Shown here: positions 13,402-27,660 of the stretch, in pieces
Layout of the letters: the number at the start of each line of letters is the position of its first letter
Numbering within the stretch: the stretch's first letter is position 1
Source of the DNA: Caprimulgus europaeus
Taxonomy: Eukaryota > Chordata > Aves > Caprimulgiformes > Caprimulgidae
DNA length: 64,000 nt
Assembly: GCA_907165065.1 (NCBI GenBank)
Contig: OU015529.1
Coordinates: 7,241,054-7,305,053, forward strand
Direction: 5' to 3'
Notes under the pieces: generated by a model
What the model was told of the DNA's origin: nothing
Databases searched by the model: none
The model's input: only the letters and a program-made list of their open reading frames with translations
Made by a program: the position numbers and the translations under genes

Positions 13402-13694
13402 CTTTTCCAATCTAGGCAGTTCTGTGATTCTGTAGGAAATGGCCTCAAGTTGCACCAAGGGCAGTTGAGATTGGATGGGAGGAAGAATTTCTTTGCTGAA
13501 AGGGTTCTCAGGCATTGGAAGGGGTTGCCCAGGGCAGTGGTGGAGTCCCCATCCCTGGAGGGAGTGAAGTCATGTAGACACAGTGCTGAGGGACATGGGT
13601 TAGTCAGGGAGTTGTCAGTGTTTGGTTCATGATTAGACTCAGTCATCTTAAAGGTCTTTTCCAACCTATGCAATTCTGTGATGTGATTCTGTGA
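13402..13694 (+). mobile_element. Short CR1 3' fragment with a doubled tail
   Basis: The body at 13435-13694 begins GGAAATGGCCTCAAG, contains TTCTTTGCTGAAAGGGTTC and GGGGTTGCCCAGGGCAG, and ends in a CTTTTCCAACCTATGCAATT tail. A second CR1 tail (CTTTTCCAATCTAGGCAGTT) sits directly in front at 13402-13433. The body matches the last 250 bases of the copy ending at 54076, so both belong to one subfamily. Confidence 0.85.
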
Positions 13695-16600
13695 AGCTGG
13701 CCAGTTTTCTACCTGGTTTCTGTGTAATCTGCATTCTGCAGGCTCTACAATCAGCCTGATCAGGGTCTGTGTGATGGTGCCATGCTGTGATACAGGGAAA
13801 CCTAGTGAATGAGGTGGGAAAAGTCGAATTCCCAGGTTGTGTCTACACTATGCACACAACTATGAAAACACCTGCTATTTCAGGGGTTAAATTTATCTTC
13901 TGGGGGGAGGTGAGGGCACTGGAGGTAGCGGAGAGCAGGGTCTGTGGCTGCAGTATGCTGTGGCATGCAGAATGTGACTTCAAAGAGAAAGCTTTCCCTT
14001 CGGTTGCTGTTAAACCTCCACCATTTTGGCTTTCATAAGTGGCTGAAATCAGACACCACGTAATAAATCCTGATCTGTTTATCACAGAGCAATTTCCAAA
14101 CTACGTAATCTTAATTTCAATTAACGAGTCTCGTGAAAACAGATGCCTGTAAATTCAGTGCTCTCTTGGGGCTGAAGCGACTGATGCAGTACTAGTTTCA
14201 AACTTCAGTAGCTCTTCTGTTGCACCTACAACTCTTAGATATCGCTTTTCCTGGCTGGCTGGGTTATTCCTCTGCCAGTGAGTACTGTCTGTACCAACAG
14301 TGCATAAAAGGAGAGAGGTTTTACCACTGGCTGTTGCATTCAATAGAACTTTCCCATCACTGGGACCAACCTGAAAGGTTTAACAGTGTTGCTGAAACAT
14401 TTCCTAACTTCTTCTCCAAGTCTGTATTTTCCAAGCCCAAAAGCTAGTCTCTGGATTTCTCCAAGAATTTCTACTACCTTCTTCCACAAAAATGTCTTAG
14501 TTCTTAATGATATGAAAGTAAATATAGATATTCTCTTGCACAGTATTTGCCTTCACAGACTTCATTTCTAGGAGCCCTCATAACTGCTGGATCAAGCAAG
14601 ACTGATGCAACACTGGAAAGCAAAGTGTACTTCTATCTCCTGTGCTCTCTTCTCTGCATAGAGAGAAAACTCTTATTCAGGGTGTTGAAGTCTCACAGTC
14701 ACATCAGATTTTGCTGATATTCTTCTTCTGAAGACTGGATAATCCCTGTAGGACAACTGTACATTCCTAACCAAGAGACTACATAGTTTCATGGGTCTCA
14801 TCATATTCTTCCTTGAAAATATGGGTAGAAGAAAATTGCAAAGATTGAAATACATCATTCTAGTGGTGACTCCCACACGTACGGTCCTAGACTATGAACA
14901 AGCTTGGTTAATTGCTTCCTTGGCTCTTGGACACCAGGACTGATGCATGCTCATGTATACATCACTCATCCTCATGAATGTGAAGCCCTCTGGTAATCAC
15001 CTCCTGTGACTTGCTCAGTGAAGGAAGGTAGCTTTGCATTTCTAATAGCGACGGAGTGGTGGATATGGTTGAAAGAGAGAAAGAAGTCTTTAATCTCATA
15101 CGGATACTTTGGTTTGTGTTTCATGTAGGTTTAATTTTTATTACAAGAAAATGCATGTTTACTAAAGAAATATGGTTGAGAAACTGATCTACCCGCTTTA
15201 AACCCTCCAGGGAAGGTGATCAAAGGCAAGCAGGAGAGCTGCATGCCTACGGGTGGTAGTCTTCCTCAGAAAGCCCCCAGCATATATGCTGAACTCATTT
15301 TTACCTATACATAGTAGTATATGATTATTGATGCTTATCTTAATTAATTTTCCATGATTATTATGACTTTTTCCCCTTAAATATTTTATTCAACGGTTTT
15401 AGTGTCAACCAAGGGAACTAAGAAATTAGTGGGAAGAGGTTTGCTGCGGTGTAACGTCTGAAATCAGCATAGGAATAGAAGAGTTTTAAGAAATAACAGC
15501 AAAGGAAATAAATTAATGAAGAGAGTGAGTATTTATGAAGAATTAATGGAAAGCAGCTCAAGGGAAAATGCTGATGGATCTTATAGCTTACACTAGGAAA
15601 AGCAGTGGATATCTCTATGTAGACAGCAGATATCACAGGTTGAAGTGGCTAAAGATGTTTTTGTGGTTACAGCATTTGTGTTCATTTTCAACTCCTCTTC
15701 TTGGGAAAGGTGGTTTGAATCAGGACTTAAACCCACTTGTGTCTGTTCCTCTGTCCCCACCCTGCCCACTGGCCTTCAACTAGGTGGGGAACATGGAGCA
15801 GTTTGCACCACGAGCCAGAGGCGTCGGGCTCTGCCAGCCCAGCGGGGCATGTCCCATCTCTCAGGAGGCTCTGCCCTCTTTCCCTTGTGTACAACAAGAC
15901 CCATGTTTCCTGAAGAAGTCAAGTCCATATCCAGGCTGACAGATGGTCTGAAGTCTTCATGACATGACTATTATCTTGGCTCCAGGTAATGCTACCTGCT
16001 GTTTAATGAAAGATATCTGCATTTGTGTAGCATTATCTGGCTTTGAAAAATTTGGTGAACTCATTTTGTACAAACTCTCTGGGGACTCTGAAGATTTAAA
16101 AAAAACCCCACCAAAACTCTAATTTGTTCATTTTTCTTTCCATTGTTAGTGAAGTGATTTTTAAAAATAAGTATTTCTAAATGACAACAAATCACTCATT
16201 TGAGTTCATTTCAGCCTCTCTTAAAGGGTTTGCAGATCTTGGTGGCTTTTTTTTTTTAATAAACTTGAGTTAAACAAACTAAAACCTAGACAATTACCAC
16301 ATGGCTTGAAATATGTTTTGTGAGTGCCATGCACATCTCTAAGTGCCCTTGAAAAATGGAAAGCAACATATTTATCTACATAGCTACATATTTCCACAGC
16401 CATCCTTCTGCTCTTTAGCATTCAGAATCTAGCAGTTACGGTGTGTTACTAGGCAAAAATGTGTCCTGGTGGCTGCAGGGGGATGTGATTCATTCCTGTG
16501 AGGAAAATGATAGCGATACAACATAATATAGGGGCTCCCTTTGGTTATATGAAAAAATTAGTCAAATTACAGATGCCATTCATGTACGAAACGTACGTAA

Positions 16601-18089
16601 AAAAATGTAATGCAAATAGCAGAATGGTTTATTGCCTAATTGAGGGGAAATATGTGTCTCCATCAGCTTCCCTTTGTTCTCAAAATAGTGTGTGCTGGTA
16701 TATAATCTGCTGTGGCATGCACGTGCTCCGTGGGCGCTTCACACTGATCAGGAACAGGCAGTCTTAGGCACATTTTCGACCTGCTCTAATGTTATAGGAG
16801 CCATCGATGCTGAAGTAAAGTGCTGTGGGAGCAGTGAAGTCACAGTTCCTTCACTTGTGTTATTCTAAGTGCTGAATTTCTCCTGTGAAATAGCTGAAGG
16901 AGAACTTCAGGTCTTCAGCTTCACCCCCAGTGTACGCCCTTCAGGCTGATTTATTTGTGGGGACCCTGAGAAATTATGAAATTCCACTGAACTCTGGTGA
17001 TGGCTTGAGAGGTGGGAGGGCTGTGCTTATCCTTGGTCCCCTCTGGCTGCAGTGGTGCTGGCCAAGGACATTGCTGTCCCCAGCTGCCTGGTGTCCAGCC
17101 CCACCGGGACAGCTGCCCCATCACCTCTGCTAGGGTGGCTCTCCTGTCTTGGCTGAATGAGCTTATAAGGGAAGACCAGCTAAGCTGGCTAAGCTATCCC
17201 AGCTCGTTAGTGGCACCAGCTCAGGGGCACCTGATGATGGGGCAGAGAGAAGCATCTGGGGCTGGACGTGAAGAGTGAGTGTCTCCACCACGTTGAGTCT
17301 TGGCCAGACCCAAATTCAAAGAGCTGCCTGGGGAAAGAGCTGGATGCTGCACCATTGCTCCTTCTCCCTTGATGGTGAAGAAGAGACCAGACTTGATTTT
17401 TAAAGAGTGATGAAGAATTTTAATATTTTTAATATTTTAAAACAGCATTGCTGCAGAGGTAAGGACTGCCTTTCCTCTTTGCTTCTCCTCTTCAAGTCTT
17501 GTGAAGGAACAGGTCTCTTCACCACAGCATCAGCAGTGTGGGCTTGTCCTTATTTTCAAAGTAGCAAAAATATTACAGGGTATTAGCTGTCCTTTGTTCT
17601 CTGCAGACATAGAAGTTTATTGCAAAACTATTACAATTATCACCCTTCTTAGCAAGAGTTGTTGTTGATCTCCACTGTTATCATCTGAGAAGCTGTCTGA
17701 GTGTTGATTACTTCCCTTGAGAGTGCTCTTGGCCCACTGACGCATGGCAATGCGAGCGTGTTATGCCTACAACCTGTTAGGTACACATGAACACTCAGAA
17801 GACAAACTGCTCAGTATTGATAAAAATAAGGCATCTGAAAAGACTCCAGTCCTCTCTGTGTGCACCAAAAAAGACAAGGATCATTACTTACGTATAGCAA
17901 GGGAGGAGCATACAGAGTTGGCTGTGTTGTATTTATTCAGATAAATATCTCTGCCCTTTGAAGGCAGAAATGGCGATGTTAGCTGCTAGCAATCACTTAG
18001 GAGATGATGTATTTAACAACTGGTCAGATTTATCCTCCCTTTGTATGTGTGCCAGAGTGACTTTTATTTTTTTAAAATAGGTGCAAACT
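13695..18089. other. Unique sequence; no gene seen
   Basis: Only short open frames are present. A GC-richer patch at about 17010-17280 has no recognisable product. Confidence 0.6.
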
Positions 18090-18670
18090 GGATTTTGTGA
18101 ATATGGGCTGCATCAAGGGAAGCGTGGCCAGCAGGTCAAGGGAGATGCTTCTGCCCCTCTGCTTTGCTCTCCTACCTGCAGTACTGTGTCCAGTTCTGAA
18201 GCACCCAGCATAAGAAGGACATGGAACTACTGGGGTGAGTCCAGAGGAGGCCACGAGGATGATTCGAGGGCTGGAGCACCTCTGCTGTGAGGACAGGCTG
18301 AGTTGGGGCTGTTCAGCCTGGAGAAGAAAAGGCTCCAGGGCGATCTTCCAGTACCTGAAGGGGTTCCAGGAAGGCTGGAGAGGGACTTTGTACAATGGTA
18401 GGGAGTGATAGAACAAGGTGTAATGACTTTAAACTGGAAGAGGGGAGATTTAGATGAGATATAAAGAAAAAATCTTTCCTATGAAGGTGGTGAAACTGTG
18501 GAACAGGTTGCCCAGAGAAGCTGTGGCTGCTCCTCCCTGGAAGTGTTCAAGGCCAGGTTGGATGAGGCTTTGAGCAACCTGGTCTAGTGGAAGGTGTCCC
18601 TGACATGGCAGGGGCGTTGGAACTGGATGAGCTTTAAGGTTCCTTCCAACCCAAACCATTCTATGATTCA
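18090..18670 (+). mobile_element. CR1 LINE, 5'-truncated copy, same subfamily as 6905-7509
   Basis: It starts at ATGGGCTGCATCAAGGGAAG and ends at CCATTCTATGATTCA. Relative to the copy at 6905 it lacks about ten bases after CTTTGCTCTC and four after GGCTGAG, and otherwise follows it block by block. Both start at nearly the same CR1 position, which is common for CR1 but also fits a shared source subfamily. Confidence 0.93.
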
Positions 18671-21600
18671 ATACTAAGGGAGTTCTCCAGGTCTTACAAA
18701 CAGTGAAGTATGTTGTAGAAGGCTGTGATCCAGCTAGTGGAGATGAGTGTAGTGGCATGATCTACTGTGCCTGATGATCTGCAGATTTGGACCTACTGGA
18801 AAGATATAGACATATGGACTCAAGCTATTCTACTCTACACAACCATGTTGCACAATGGAACGGACTGGAAACTGGATTTTCTCTTTAATGCATAACTCAA
18901 ACTTTTGATAAAATGTGACGGTTTCTAGCAAAATGAAATTCTGAAAATGTCTTTCAAACTGATGGAAACATTTTTATAAAACTGGAAGGTTGTTTTGATT
19001 TTTAATGCTGGAAACCATATTGGGAGTTTCTGGATGGAAACTCTTTCAGGGTGAAAAATAAAAGTTTCCTGAGGGGGAAAAAGTGTCCATAGGTTTGTGC
19101 GATTTTTCACATTAGCAAATTGAATCAGCCATAAAAATTCCATTTTGAGGGATGAACTATGGATGTTTGCCTATGGAACATGGGCCAGAACAATCTCTAA
19201 GCTATGCCACCAGTTTACCAATTTGTAGGGGAAAGCATTTGTATTTTTTGTGAGTTTGGAGTAGGGTCCCAACTGAATTTCTTTGGCTTGTTCCTGTCAG
19301 GAGAATTAGAACTTTTAATTAAAATGACAGTGTTAGACTAGTCAGACTTCTATTATCATATCTAAGGAGCACCTTGGGGAGTTATAAACATGACAGCTTT
19401 GTGTTACTGGTGTGATTTAAAACAAAAATGCCTCACGTTCTAAGTGATTCCTTTAGGTGTTTCAGTGTGCTTCTTGAGATGTTTAATAACTCAAGAACAT
19501 TCTGTTTGCTGGAGGACCAAAGGACATGCTTTGTTCTGATATCTGTACAGCCCTTTGTATCCCGAGTATTTAAAAATCAATGGTAATGCTTTTGAAATAA
19601 CTAATTGTTCATTAACCTCTTTTAATTCCAGCCTCCCTTACCCTCCCCGCTTCAATTTATGCTCTTCAGTGCTCCCCAAACCTCCCCAAATCCTGATCTT
19701 TCTGAGCCAAAGAGGAAAATAAACCCAAGAGTGCAGAGAGACCCTTGTCAGGGCATTCCCAGGGGACAAACCTGTGCCACCTTGCCAGCCAGCAGCTGCT
19801 GAGCACAGCACCCCAGTGTCCCTCCGGGGTGTTGCAGAGCATTGCTGATGTGCTGGAAGAGGCAAATCCAAACCCAAGCCTACCACTTGCCAGGTGAGGC
19901 GTAGGTGCAGGAGAAGGCTCCACAGCATGGGGGCTCAGCCTTGTTCTAGGACTTGAGCTGTACCTGGGCTTGCAATAGAGTAAGCGAGGCTTTGGGAAAT
20001 GAGAGAAGATGCTCTGCACCTGATGGCTTGCTTGGCCATGTTCCTGTCTGTGACTGAAGGCAACCATTGCACAGACCCAGGAGCAGAGCTGGCCCTGGGC
20101 TTGTCCCCTGGTGTGCAATTCCCTGGAGACTTGAGCTTTCTCCAGCATTGGTCTCTTGATGAGTCTTTCCATCCCTTTGTTTGGGTGCTTTAAATGAACA
20201 CAAAAAGCCATGCTTGAGCTCTTGAAATTGGACTATTTTCTTGCTTTTGTATATGGAAATCTAGATTAGTCTGTTTACAAGCCCAAAATGACTCTTTTAG
20301 TTCATAGGATAACTGAGAGTGGAATATCTCCACATTTATTACAGAGGAGGTGCTATTAACCTAAAAATCTGTTAGAACAGCTAAATTACTGTTTCAACAC
20401 ATTGTCAGGGTCAGAATAATTTTGTTTTTCATGATTAGGATCACTGAAGAACAGCTTTCAGTTGAACTTTCAAATATGGATCCAGTGTGCTTATATAATT
20501 ACCACCATGGTTTAGAACTGGATTGTGCCCAAAACAGTCTGAATAGCCAGATATTGATGTCTATTTCGAGACACCTATTTTAATTCTCCTTTGGTGACCT
20601 TACACAGGCACTCAGGGAGGGTATAATGAAGCAACTAACATATTTTAACTCCAGCTGTAGCGAAGTTTTGAGATAAGTTTAATTTTACTATTTCCATTTT
20701 ACTGGTGTGGAAGGAATATTGAAAGCTAAAGCATTTTTAAGGGGAAATAGTAGCAAGACAAGGTTATGAAAGTCCTGTGGTGAGGATTATGGTTGTTATG
20801 GTTACTGGATTACCTATATTGCTAGCCCATCTGAATTCATCCAGTCTCATCCCCACTAGAGGATGTGGAGTTCTATCCTACAAGATGCACTTCGGCAAAC
20901 CAGTCCATCCATTTGTCATCATTCAGAAATAAAAGTGGCCCACAATGATCTCTTCTGTCGCAATTGCTTCAGGCTCCCTAGCTGTGTCTGTGGGCTCCAA
21001 CTGTGTTACTGTTATGACAGTTGATTGAAATGACTCAGAGATGGTGCTTCTCAGAACAGAGCACTGTTTCTTAGTAAATCCAAGAGCAGAATGTGAAGGG
21101 TAAAGGTATAAACTACAAATCCCACATAAATATTTCCTAAGGAAAATATTTCCTCATTATTTTATGAAGAAGTTTAGTGCATTTTTGATTTATACTTTTA
21201 TTAGCTCAGTTAAATGGGACCCTTAGAAACAAACATATCTAAGCAAGAAAGATCCCCAGAGAAACATGCTTTTAGCAAAAGGATCCTTTTTAGCTTCAGC
21301 AGGGACTAAAAGAAGCTGGCTGCACAGGAACAGCCTGAGGAAAAGCTGCGTGGAGAACAGGAGACCTTGAACCTTAATGTAAGTCTCAAAATGCTTGAAA
21401 ACAGTGAGGAAATTAGGTGGAGAAATGCATATAAGACTTCTGTTGCTCTCTCTTTTCTCTTACCTAACTTATGAAAAACCTTCCTCCTCCTCTCTGTAGG
21501 ACTGATCTGTCAGAAGGATCAATCTCCTTTGATCTCTTGAAGGCAAGCCTTGTTAGTACAGCCCTGATGTGCAAAGCTGGATTGGATTCCTCTACCTAGG

Positions 21601-24600
21601 TGTATATGGTTTTTCTTATCTGGGGTACTTTGTCTTTGGAGTATTGTTTCCCATGTCTGGTGACTGCTTTGCCTGTGGTCATTTAACCCCATCCCTGACA
21701 CGCAGCACTTCAGTGGTTTCACTGCTGCACAAGTATTGAACGCTCCAGAAGTGACTTGGCCGTCTTGATTCCCTGCACCCAAAACTCCACCATGCTGGTT
21801 ATGCCAGCATCCTGTAGGTGTTAAATGAAGTTTTTACTCATTCCATATAAAAATATGAACAGTATAGCACTTGTGATAGCTGTCCACTGATCAACCTCCC
21901 ATTTGTATTTCTGCAGGTACCCACACCCCTGTGCTGAAAGTTGCTGGTAGGAAACAGAGGCTGATGACATTAGCTGAGGGATAACTGGAGCTACAACATT
22001 GTAGGAGGTGCCAATAGTGCCAAGCGGACTGAGATATTAACTGTGTCAAAATAACCTATTGCAAATCAGGGAGCAATCAAACCTTATCATTTGGTCATCT
22101 GTTTTGGTTTTCAAAGGATTCCGAGTCTCTTCCAGGCTGTCACAAATATTTATTCTAAAGCTGACTGCAGAGCAGGTATTGTGAGAGGCCCAGTTCAAAG
22201 TCTCCCTCTTGATGTACATGCTGGAGTTATTAACTCAAAAACAGAAAGCTAGGATATTAATCTGCAGGTTGATAGGATCCATAGTGGGAGGGAATCTGTG
22301 AAACAACAGTGTTCAGCTAAAACAACAAGCAAAGTGAAGTCAGCAACCAGGAGTTTCTGTTCAGAAACACAACTGAATTGCAAAGGATGCCAGTGCTTCA
22401 GCTCTTCATTTAGGAAGCATCATCTTCAGAAGCACAGGTGCTCTCTGGCCATGAAATCATTAGAAAACAATATCTTTTACCTGGAGAGGGTCAGCCCCTG
22501 CTGACCAGAGGCTCTTTGCTGCTGCAGAAATCATATTGGAGGTATTGACTGGTAATGTATTTTTAGTCTATCTCTTTTGGCTAGTGAGATTAGGAGGGCA
22601 GAGAATGAACAAGTTAGAAAAAGGGGCATTGAAGATGGCAGAGACTTCACTGTTTCAGCTTCTTACTCTTTTTTTTTTCATTACTTGCCCTTCTCATATG
22701 GTGCTGGCTCCATTGCCAAATGGAAATGTGGGTGTTCAGCATAGTGCAAATCAGGCTGTAGAGTGTCCCAAACAAACATGCAATCTCATAAAGCCTAAGT
22801 TTGTGTTCCAAGAGGGTTATACAGTGCAAAAATGAAACTGCAGATACTAATGAAACTTTCTGGTTATATTCCACTCCATTATAAATAAAGCTCAATGTCA
22901 TTGGGAAATTGTTGTTACAGAGCCACCAAATCATTACAGCTGTTGGTGATTATCACAATACATAAAACACTGAAGATAGATAGATGCGTTTCAAAGATTT
23001 TTAATGTTTCCGCAATGTGAAAGGTTCAAATTGTGTACAAAAGTTCATGTCTAGGACATCTTTTTTTGAGTATCACATTAACTTTAAGAATCTACTTAAG
23101 TCTGAGTGATTTCTCTTGTTGATTTAATTTCTGAGCTCCCGACAGCCTGCATTATGTAATAGATCTGAATGATGCCCTTAAATCATCTGTGTAAAGCAGT
23201 GCTCCTTGGCTGTACCCAGTGCTGTGGGAACTTGATTACCTGAGTTTCTGAGATTTACTTGAACAACAAACAAGCTTCAAATCCTGCATCAGATAGGTGA
23301 AGACTGCTAAGTGTGATTTAAAAGTCGAAATACATAAATTTCCCTGAATAATCAAATAAAATGGAGTACTACTGAATATCAGATGATATTTAAAACAGCT
23401 CCACCCCTAAAACTGTAATTCTACCAGCTATACTTTGTGAACGGAGCAATTAATTACAAGATAAAAGCTGCTCAAAGATGGTGTCATCAGGGATAGGACT
23501 TTGTGTGACTCAAACTTGAATGAGGGAGCCAGATGTATACATAATTGTTTGACCACAGCATGGAATTCCTAAGGATGGAAAATGCAATAGGATGTGCTTT
23601 CTATGAAAACATGTTAAGTAAAGGATTTGGAAATTCATTGTGAAACAACTGTGAAGTCAAACTCTACTCTTGAAGCTGGTATTAGAAAAGCTTTTTGCTG
23701 ATTAAGTCCTTTGCTTCACCCCCCAGAATCTGGAATGATATTTTGGACAGAGTTGCTTTCTATATCAAGGTACTTCACCCACCCTGGGTCGTTCCTAATG
23801 CTCCTTTGTAATGGCCATGCTTGTGCTGGTTTTGTTAATAACCATCCACATTTCCATTCCAAAGGCTATAATAACCTAGCAAGCTGCTGCAGGTGTCAAA
23901 TTAGAAATGTGTTCCCAATATGCAGAAGGAAAATTCTTCAGTGTGAGCTATGAATGTGTACATAAACCAAAGGGCAAACTTACTTTCTTGTTCTATTTGC
24001 ATCGCAGGCTGCTGGGCTTTGACATGAGTTACTCCCTTGGGTGAGTATCAGTAGAGTTGACTCCAAACTCCACATGGCTGGTGCTGCACCAAGTGCATAA
24101 TTTATTGGACTTGTGCAATTTTCTTCAATGCAGGACAAACTCCTGGCATAAGAAAAGGCTAATCTCTTCCCTTCCCAGCTGCAGAAGTACATGGCTGGCC
24201 CAAATATGTAAATTAAAATTGATTTTGGAAAGAGTTATTTATGGTCTTGGTGTTCAAAGGCTACCTGGTCTGTAGTGAGCCGTCAGATAATGTGAGAGCC
24301 CAGGCTTAGTTCAGGCAAACGCGGAGCTGATAAGCTCTAACCTTAAAGAGGATTATTTCACAGATTTATGGCATTCCATTGGCAGCCTTGATTGTTCAGA
24401 TTGACTGAGCCACCTGATCCAGAAGCACAATTTTAACATCTCTGGCAGCAGACACAGAGGTTAACAGTCACAGTCTGTCATATCTGTTCCAAAGTGTGCT
24501 GGTGAGACTACTGAAAAAAAATGAGGTGTTTCTTTGTATATAATGTGAAATTGTTAAAACTTTTTGGTTTTCTGCTTGTTAAGATGCCATAATGTTTAAT

Positions 24601-27477
24601 CAATACAAGAGGCACAATTAATTACAATTCCTGCTCTCAAAGTCATGGTCATGTTCATGGGCAGCTCTGTTGTATCACTGAGTTTGGATTTGGTGTATTT
24701 TGTAATAAAGCCACAAGTAAGATTAGTACTGAGGAAAATTCTCATCAAGAAGCTCAATATAACGCTGTCACTGTTGAATTCTCCCTGCTCAGCTGTGAGC
24801 AGTTTTTTTATGGTTTTAAAGTCTTAAGAATTTCCACAGCACCTTTCTGTTCTCTCAGTCTCCTTTCAGGAGTAACTTCTCTCACTTCTTCAAGGAAGTG
24901 GGATCTTCTGGTCCAGCACTCCCTCACATTCTGAACAAAGACCAACCCTGCTCTGTGCAGAGACTCTTGTAACTTTGGCACCCGGTCCCAGAGTTTGAAC
25001 CCTGTGCATTCATCATGAATTTGTGCCAGCAAGAGCAACAGACCCCTGAGCTTTTTACAAAGTGTTTCAAATCCAGCCATTCCTGGCTTAGTCAAAACAA
25101 TACAATGAATTTTTGTTTTGCTCAGGTTCTCTTCCTGTTCTGAGGGGTTTTTGACTGCAAGTCACAGTGCTCCAAGAAGTCAAAAATCACCCATTGTCTA
25201 CATGACTTCTCCTCAGACTCCAGGAGTCCTTTCTTCTTTCAGCTTCTTTTCTCCTCTGCTGTTGATATGGCAAAAAGAGTTTATTCCTTCCCTGAATTTC
25301 TGAATGTCTGTTTCCTCTGGGAATGCCTTCCAAATGCCAATGCTTCCTCAATTTTTAACAATTATTTTTACTCTGTTTGGGAGGGAGAGTTAAAGAAGTT
25401 ATAGAAGAGAATTTAGAGAAAGAAGAATTTTGCATTAGCCTCACATAGTTGTTCTCCCAGGCAGGAATCATGGAGCTGCTAGCATTCCCTAATGCTGATC
25501 TGGACATGGGTAGAGAGATCCATGAGTTGTATGTAGATTCCTGAGTCATGCAGCAGCACATTCTAATTATAATACAGGGATCCTGCAGTTTGGACTAGTT
25601 TGCTCAGGTATCTGGCTATCTGTTAGTGCAATCCAAGTTCCATATTTAATGTTAACACTTCAGTTAAAAGTGAATTAACATGTATTTTATACAGGGTTGC
25701 TCATTTGAATAAGGGTTCAGCCTTTCTTTAAAGTATATAGCAGTTGCTTTCCAAAACAAGTTATCTTGCAGTATATCTAAAGTGAGACAAGAGGGAAAGC
25801 CCTGAGGTTCTTGCCTCACTTGTATGATGAAAAACTGGTGGAATATAGGAGAAGAGGCAGCTCCTGCTGTGTATTCTGCTATAGCTCACAGCATTCTTAT
25901 CTTCAGGGACACAAGTCACCTTCGGTTACTAGGACTGTTACTTGGTTACTTCAGCTCAAAAGTAACTTCTTTGGTGCTTTTTAACTTTACATTTTTAAAT
26001 GATTGGTGATAACATAACTGAGCTAATTTTGCTGGGATTCCTTTATGCTCATAGGTTCTCCTGGTTCTCCAGCTCTGGTTACAGAACTGGGATCACCTTT
26101 CCTTGATTGCAAGTTCTTTTTTTTTCTGATAGAAGACTGGAAGCGTAAAGAAGCCAAGGTTAAGTTACCATAAAGCACACTTTAATGAAACTATTTCAGT
26201 TTTCTCCTGAAATCATTGTTCAAAAGAAGCCTACTATCTGCAGAACATTTTGATGAGACATTATTTTACTTCTGGTTTCAGGGAAAAGAGAGAAAAGAGA
26301 AGAAATTTCCAGTTCTGCAATTCCAGTAGGGTTTTGAAATGCAGCCAAGGACAGCAAAGCTAACACAAAATCCTCTGGCTGTTCAGAGGTCCAGAGATCA
26401 TTTTTGCCTGTCTTTTCTCTCTTTGTGGTAATAACTACTTATTTTTAGGTGTCTAGATAGTTATGAGTGGCTGTTTACAGAAATATTGCATGAACAGATG
26501 AAGGCGAGAGAAATAAAATGCTTTGATTGATGTTGGGAATTTTGTGCAGCATAGGAATAAGCTCGTGTGTGTGGGTGTCCTTTGTCTCTAAACTTTGGAA
26601 TTATTTAAATATTTGACTTACAGTTTGCCATCTATCATTTATGCCAGATCATTGCTCATTTCTTATATAATCATTAGTTGTTACAAAACTGAGCCACAGT
26701 TGCTGCAGATTTCAGAAGTGCAGATTAGAATGTAGATCATTGCTATGCAGAGTGGTAGAAATTTGCAGGAGTCACTTATTTTCAGCTCAGAATTTTGGTA
26801 GAAAAAGGTAATATTTATTTTCTTCAGAAGTACCTTGGATTGCTCCACTTCATTCCTGTATCTTTCCTGTTTAATCTTTCAGTTTTTAAATGGGATTTGT
26901 ATGTGTTTCCTTTTATGATTATCTTTTTAACCTAAAAAGATTAATTTTCCTGTTTCTCTCCAAATGACACTATGGAAATACACCTCTCCTTTGGTGAATC
27001 AGCAAGTTCTGTTGGGTAAAGCCTGGCAAGTGCTGACATTCTGGACTTGTTTCTGGCAAGTGAACAGTTATCAGAACAACAAGAAAGTGAACAGCATGTC
27101 TGTTTCTGGAGCTGCTGAATATGAAACAGCTGAGAAGCATTTGGGTCAGCAGTAACTGAATAATCACACCTAGTTTAGAAACCTGGAAGGTAGGTGTCTG
27201 ATCTTAGTTGGTGGCCCAACATCCCATTATGGAAAATGAGATAGAGGGAGAAAACCCTGCCATAAAGGGTGTCCACACTTACTGCAGCAGGAAATGAATC
27301 ACTAGCTCTCTTCCATTGATTGTAGGACACCTTGGTAACTTACTGAGATTAGATAGCTACAGCTAAAGGGGATAAATCTCATTCTCTCTCTGTTGAGATT
27401 TATTTGACTCAACCATTCTAGAATTTGTGTGAACTCCTATAAATGAGAGGTGATAATACATTGCTCCCCCTTGGTGC
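18671..27477. other. Long gene-free stretch
   Basis: Mostly AT-rich unique sequence. The one item of note is a protein-like frame at 24808-25095 on the minus strand, which begins at a TTG rather than an ATG and which I cannot assign. A GC-richer patch at 19640-20200 shows nothing recognisable. Confidence 0.55.
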
Positions 27478-27660
27478 TCAATGATGTAGAATTTAAAGCC
27501 AGAAGGGACCATTTGATCATGCTACATGCCATGGGCTGTTAAATTTTCTGGAGCATTTGTTATTCTGGACATAATATCCTGGTCTGAACTAAAGTATAAT
27601 CTGTGTTTTGGGCTGAGGTGTGTTTCAGGAAGGCACATCAAGGTTTGCTAAAATGATTGG
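27478..27660 (-). mobile_element. Ancient CR1/L3-like relic, minus strand
   Basis: The plus strand reads GTAGAATTTAAAGCCAGAAG, GGACCATTTGATCATGCTAC and later CTGAACTAAAGTATAATC. That order matches the inverted 3' end of old amniote CR1/L3-type LINEs as I remember them. Family assignment is tentative. Confidence 0.5.
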
